From Chrysomallon squamiferum (taxonomy: Eukaryota > Mollusca > Gastropoda > Neomphalida > Peltospiridae), in NCBI GenBank assembly GCA_012295275.1, contig CM022679.1, forward strand, positions 29,785,664 to 29,849,663: 64,000 bases of DNA. The letters are read 5' to 3'. A program made the translations under genes and the position numbers. Position 1 is the stretch's first letter, and each line of letters begins with the position of its first letter. The notes under the pieces were generated by a model. It saw nothing but the letters and a program-made list of their open reading frames with translations, did no database searches and was not told where the DNA came from. Below, piece by piece: positions 62,792-64,000 of the stretch.

Positions 62792-64000
62792 TACCAGTTA
62801 TATTGTAATTAATTACTCACTATTGAATTTTTGGTAATTTCTTCTCATTTTTTTTTCTCTTTTTAAAAAACAACAAAAATAGTTGGCTGTTTGCCTGGTT
62901 ATTTCCGAAATAATAATGACTGTTTGGAATGTGATTATGGTTTTTATCAGCCTGACAAAGGGCAAGATAAATGTCTACAGTGTGAAACATCATTCACTAC
63001 ATATAAAAAGGGGTCTACAAATTCCAATGAATGTTTGCGTAAGTATCTAATATCTATTTTTTTTGTAGATTAATTTGTGAAATGTCTTCCTGAAGCAAGA
63101 ATTCAAACATTATTTTTAACTGAAACTTTTCTACAGGAGACGTGATTTCTTTTTTCATTTTTGTTTTTTCCAGACGAGAAATAATATGACTCAGAATGCT
63201 TGAACATTTCTTGAAAGTTAATTTCTCAGTACTGCTTTTAAATTATTTAATACTTTTTTACTTGAACTGACTCTATAATTTAAAAAGGCAATAAAAATTA
63301 AAGTAATTATACATCTGATTTTATAGTTGTATACCATAAAAATAATGCAGTGAAATTTATTATTGTTAATAATGTACTAAACTGCTTAGTAACTAATATT
63401 AGATACTTATACATATTTTTCCATTACAGCTAAATGCAAAGCTGGTGAGGAGATGGTCAACAAGGTTTGTACTCCCTGTCAACGTGGCTATTACCAGGAC
63501 AACCAGAACAAAGAGAATTACAAGTGTACATTGTGTCCTGTTGAGTTTATTACTGTTGGGACAGGAGCTACAAGTAAATCTGACTGTTCTATAGGTAAGA
63601 TTTTGTAATAAGCAAATCATTTTATTATAAATGATCTTTGAAAAAAAAAAAAAATTTCATTTAATGTACAATCTTCTGAATGTTAGGTCTAAAATTATTA
63701 CTTTTATGGTAGTTACTACTGTTCCTTAGTAATAAGAACTGTTCATTTCATACAATGAAATTTTGGAAATATAGCTGAAAATGAAAACCTTTCATTAAAT
63801 TTCAAACAAAATTATTAATAATATATATCATGTTGCTAGCAAAACTTTGTAAATAAGTAGCACGGGTAATTTGTTTAGCAAGTAAGCAGTATATAGAGAA
63901 ATATCACTTATAATATTTTAATATATTTTAACATTTCACAGCAAACTGCACAACCCCTGGTTACTACAGAAGTCGTTTTACTAATCAGTGTACAAAGTGT
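38309..64000 (+). CDS. Large multidomain surface receptor: CTLD-LDLa-CUB(3)-Sushi-EGF(2)-LamG-HYR-Sushi-furin site-GCC(14+), 3' end beyond window
   Basis: 38 exons in consistent phase, about 1975 codons in the window: 38309-38362, 40198-40234, 40350-40431, 40534-40628, 41066-41311, 41587-41682, 41906-42039, 43853-44063, 44411-44568, 44885-45083, 45449-45615, 46549-46717, 47149-47373, 47993-48100, 49001-49138, 49450-49615, 50110-50349, 51466-51764, 52043-52177, 52280-52375, 52905-53108, 53336-53600, 54554-54644, 55085-55181, 55879-56040, 56576-56737, 56918-57076, 57274-57441, 58126-58302, 58818-58979, 59161-59352, 59997-60158, 60655-60828, 61051-61206, 61652-61810, 62883-63038, 63430-63594, 63942 onward. 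The first exon, [18 protein letters not shown], is a signal peptide. The domain set overlaps SVEP1 and SCUBE-type proteins, but the N-terminal CTLD-LDLa-CUB order differs from both. An inverted partial copy at 20.9-23.7 kb suggests a transmembrane segment and an ITAM tail downstream (inference). Likely role: recognition or adhesion at the cell surface. Confidence 0.88.
40198..41311 (+). other. Receptor exons 2-5: C-type lectin domain
   Basis: Residues about 28-168, beginning [18 protein letters not shown]. Seen: the WIG motif (KFWIG), a FQPD stretch placed where carbohydrate-binding CTLDs carry EPN/QPD, the ECVYIE core and the closing FSYLCQ. QPD is associated with galactose preference in known CTLDs. 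The usual WND is replaced by KWSFTQC, so canonical calcium-dependent sugar binding is uncertain. Confidence 0.88.
41587..41682 (+). other. Receptor exon 6: LDL-receptor class A domain
   Basis: Together with the CPEG at the end of exon 5 this gives six Cys and the calcium-cage signature [16 protein letters not shown]. The domain is intact, in a single phase 1-1 exon. Confidence 0.93.
41906..46717 (+). other. Receptor exons 7-12: three CUB domains, two exons each
   Basis: CUB1 (exons 7-8) starts [20 protein letters not shown], the clearest CUB signature. CUB2 (exons 9-10) and CUB3 (exons 11-12, [19 protein letters not shown]) are more divergent, and CUB2 lacks the opening Cys. Each pair has the same phase pattern (1, 0, 1), which supports three duplicated CUB cassettes. 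Confidence 0.82.
42714..43436 (+). mobile_element. Solo-LTR-like element in receptor intron 7
   Basis: A block of about 720 bp starts TGTGACGGAACC and ends CTCACTGTGACA, the TG...CA form of LTRs. Near its last third it has a TATA box (GGTTATATAAGTAGCGGCAC) followed by GC-richer sequence, as in an LTR promoter/R region. I see no clear target-site duplication, and no internal coding region remains. It interrupts no exon. Confidence 0.45.
47149..49138 (+). other. Receptor exons 13-15: Sushi domain and two EGF-like domains
   Basis: Exon 13 is a long CCP/Sushi module (DCKNPNF ... VSCKEGYQF ... [17 protein letters not shown]). Exons 14-15 give EGF1 ([14 protein letters not shown] ... [13 protein letters not shown]) and EGF2 ([12 protein letters not shown] ... 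[12 protein letters not shown]). EGF1 crosses the exon boundary. Confidence 0.9.
49450..51764 (+). other. Receptor exons 16-18: laminin-G/pentraxin-like domain
   Basis: About 235 residues: [40 protein letters not shown] and [20 protein letters not shown] follow the strand pattern of concanavalin-like LamG/pentraxin folds. The segment ends [11 protein letters not shown], resembling an EGF remnant. Confidence 0.8.
52043..53108 (+). other. Receptor exons 19-21: HYR domain and second Sushi domain
   Basis: Exons 19-20: [20 protein letters not shown], then [20 protein letters not shown] and [11 protein letters not shown], the hyalin-repeat (HYR) pattern. Exon 21 is a CCP-type module, [17 protein letters not shown] ... 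[10 protein letters not shown] ... LPPCG. The intron after exon 21 begins with GC (GGAG|GCAAGT), the standard GC-AG donor. Confidence 0.85.
53679..53730. repeat. (AC)n microsatellite in receptor intron 22
   Basis: A nearly perfect AC tract followed by TCGCGCGCACACACAGACAG units to about 53,800. Confidence 0.85.
54291..54490. other. Assembly gap of 200 N
   Basis: Exactly 200 N in receptor intron 22. Exon 22 (phase 2 out) and exon 23 (phase 2 in) join cleanly across it, so no coding exon need be missing, though one symmetric exon could be hidden. Confidence 0.99.
61985..62400. repeat. ~70-bp tandem repeat in receptor intron 35
   Basis: Units of the form AATACTGATAGTATGTAGTT, ATCATATATTGATAGTATCT, AGTTATCATGAAGGAAGGTG, CACAGTCTGTAC occur five to six times with small variations. 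The unit is itself built from two related TGATAGTAT half-units. It is not attached to an exon. Confidence 0.88.
62706..62790. repeat. ATT trinucleotide array and poly-T
   Basis: About 50 bp of ATT units followed by a poly-T run of about 30, roughly 90 bp upstream of receptor exon 36. Confidence 0.9.

Larger units (their letters stand above)
55879..64000 (+). other. Receptor exons 25-38: at least 14 GCC2/GCC3 (ephrin-receptor-like) repeats
   Basis: Each exon encodes one repeat of 52-64 residues and is phase 1-1. The pattern is C-x-(P/A)-G-x(n)-C-x2-C-x(2)-G-x-Y-x(n)-C-x2-C-x(n)-T-x(3-8)-G-(S/A)-x(n)-C, for example ECAPGTFYN ... [10 protein letters not shown] ... [15 protein letters not shown]. 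Exons 31 and 33 carry longer, mutually similar versions ([30 protein letters not shown]), pointing to a two-repeat duplication step. The window ends inside exon 38. Confidence 0.92.

Overview
This is nuclear DNA from an animal. It is AT-rich, full of micro- and minisatellites, and its genes are split by GT-AG (a few GC-AG) introns. The protein families (a PHT-type SLC15 transporter, an ankyrin/SOCS-box protein, a CTLD-LDLa-CUB-Sushi-EGF-LamG-HYR-GCC receptor and a small GPI-type cysteine-rich family) fit a lophotrochozoan. A mollusc, perhaps a gastropod, is my best guess; nothing in the window fixes the species.

Layout. (1) About 1.7-10.04 kb, minus strand: a complete 10-coding-exon SLC15A4-like proton/oligopeptide-histidine transporter of 585 aa. 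Its introns are filled with tandem repeats, several of which begin exactly at splice sites. (2) About 10.6-36.4 kb: four tandem segmental-duplication units. Each carries a minus-strand gene for a small secreted six-cysteine protein with a C-terminal hydrophobic tail of GPI-signal type. Units 1 and 4 look intact, unit 2 has a chimeric last exon, and unit 3 is a four-module gene built by repeated duplication of a phase 1-1 exon pair and has no recognisable tail exon. (3) 20.3-23.7 kb, inside the array: a rearranged partial copy of the receptor locus, with its promoter region in direct orientation and its 3' half inverted. It includes truncated GCC exons, a transmembrane exon and a cytoplasmic exon with a textbook ITAM spacing. 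(4) 28.48-30.62 kb, minus: an eight-ankyrin-repeat SOCS-box protein whose start codon is apparently split by an intron (AT|G). (5) 31.2-32.0 and 37.3-37.5 kb: orphan exon candidates on the minus strand. (6) 38.31 kb to the window end, plus strand: 38 exons of a large multidomain receptor (at least 1975 aa, 3' end outside the window), with a solo-LTR-like insertion in intron 7 and a 200-N assembly gap in intron 22.

How the genes fit together (inference). A large lectin/CUB/Sushi/GCC protein, a linked fragment encoding a membrane anchor with an ITAM tail, and an expanding array of small GPI-type cysteine-rich proteins suggest a cell-surface recognition locus that is duplicating and shuffling. 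SLC15A4 homologues are endolysosomal and linked to innate signalling in vertebrates, but adjacency alone does not show a shared pathway. The most unusual observation is that minisatellites are nucleated on splice sites in two unrelated genes, so that each repeat unit carries a copy of the splice site with a few exon bases.
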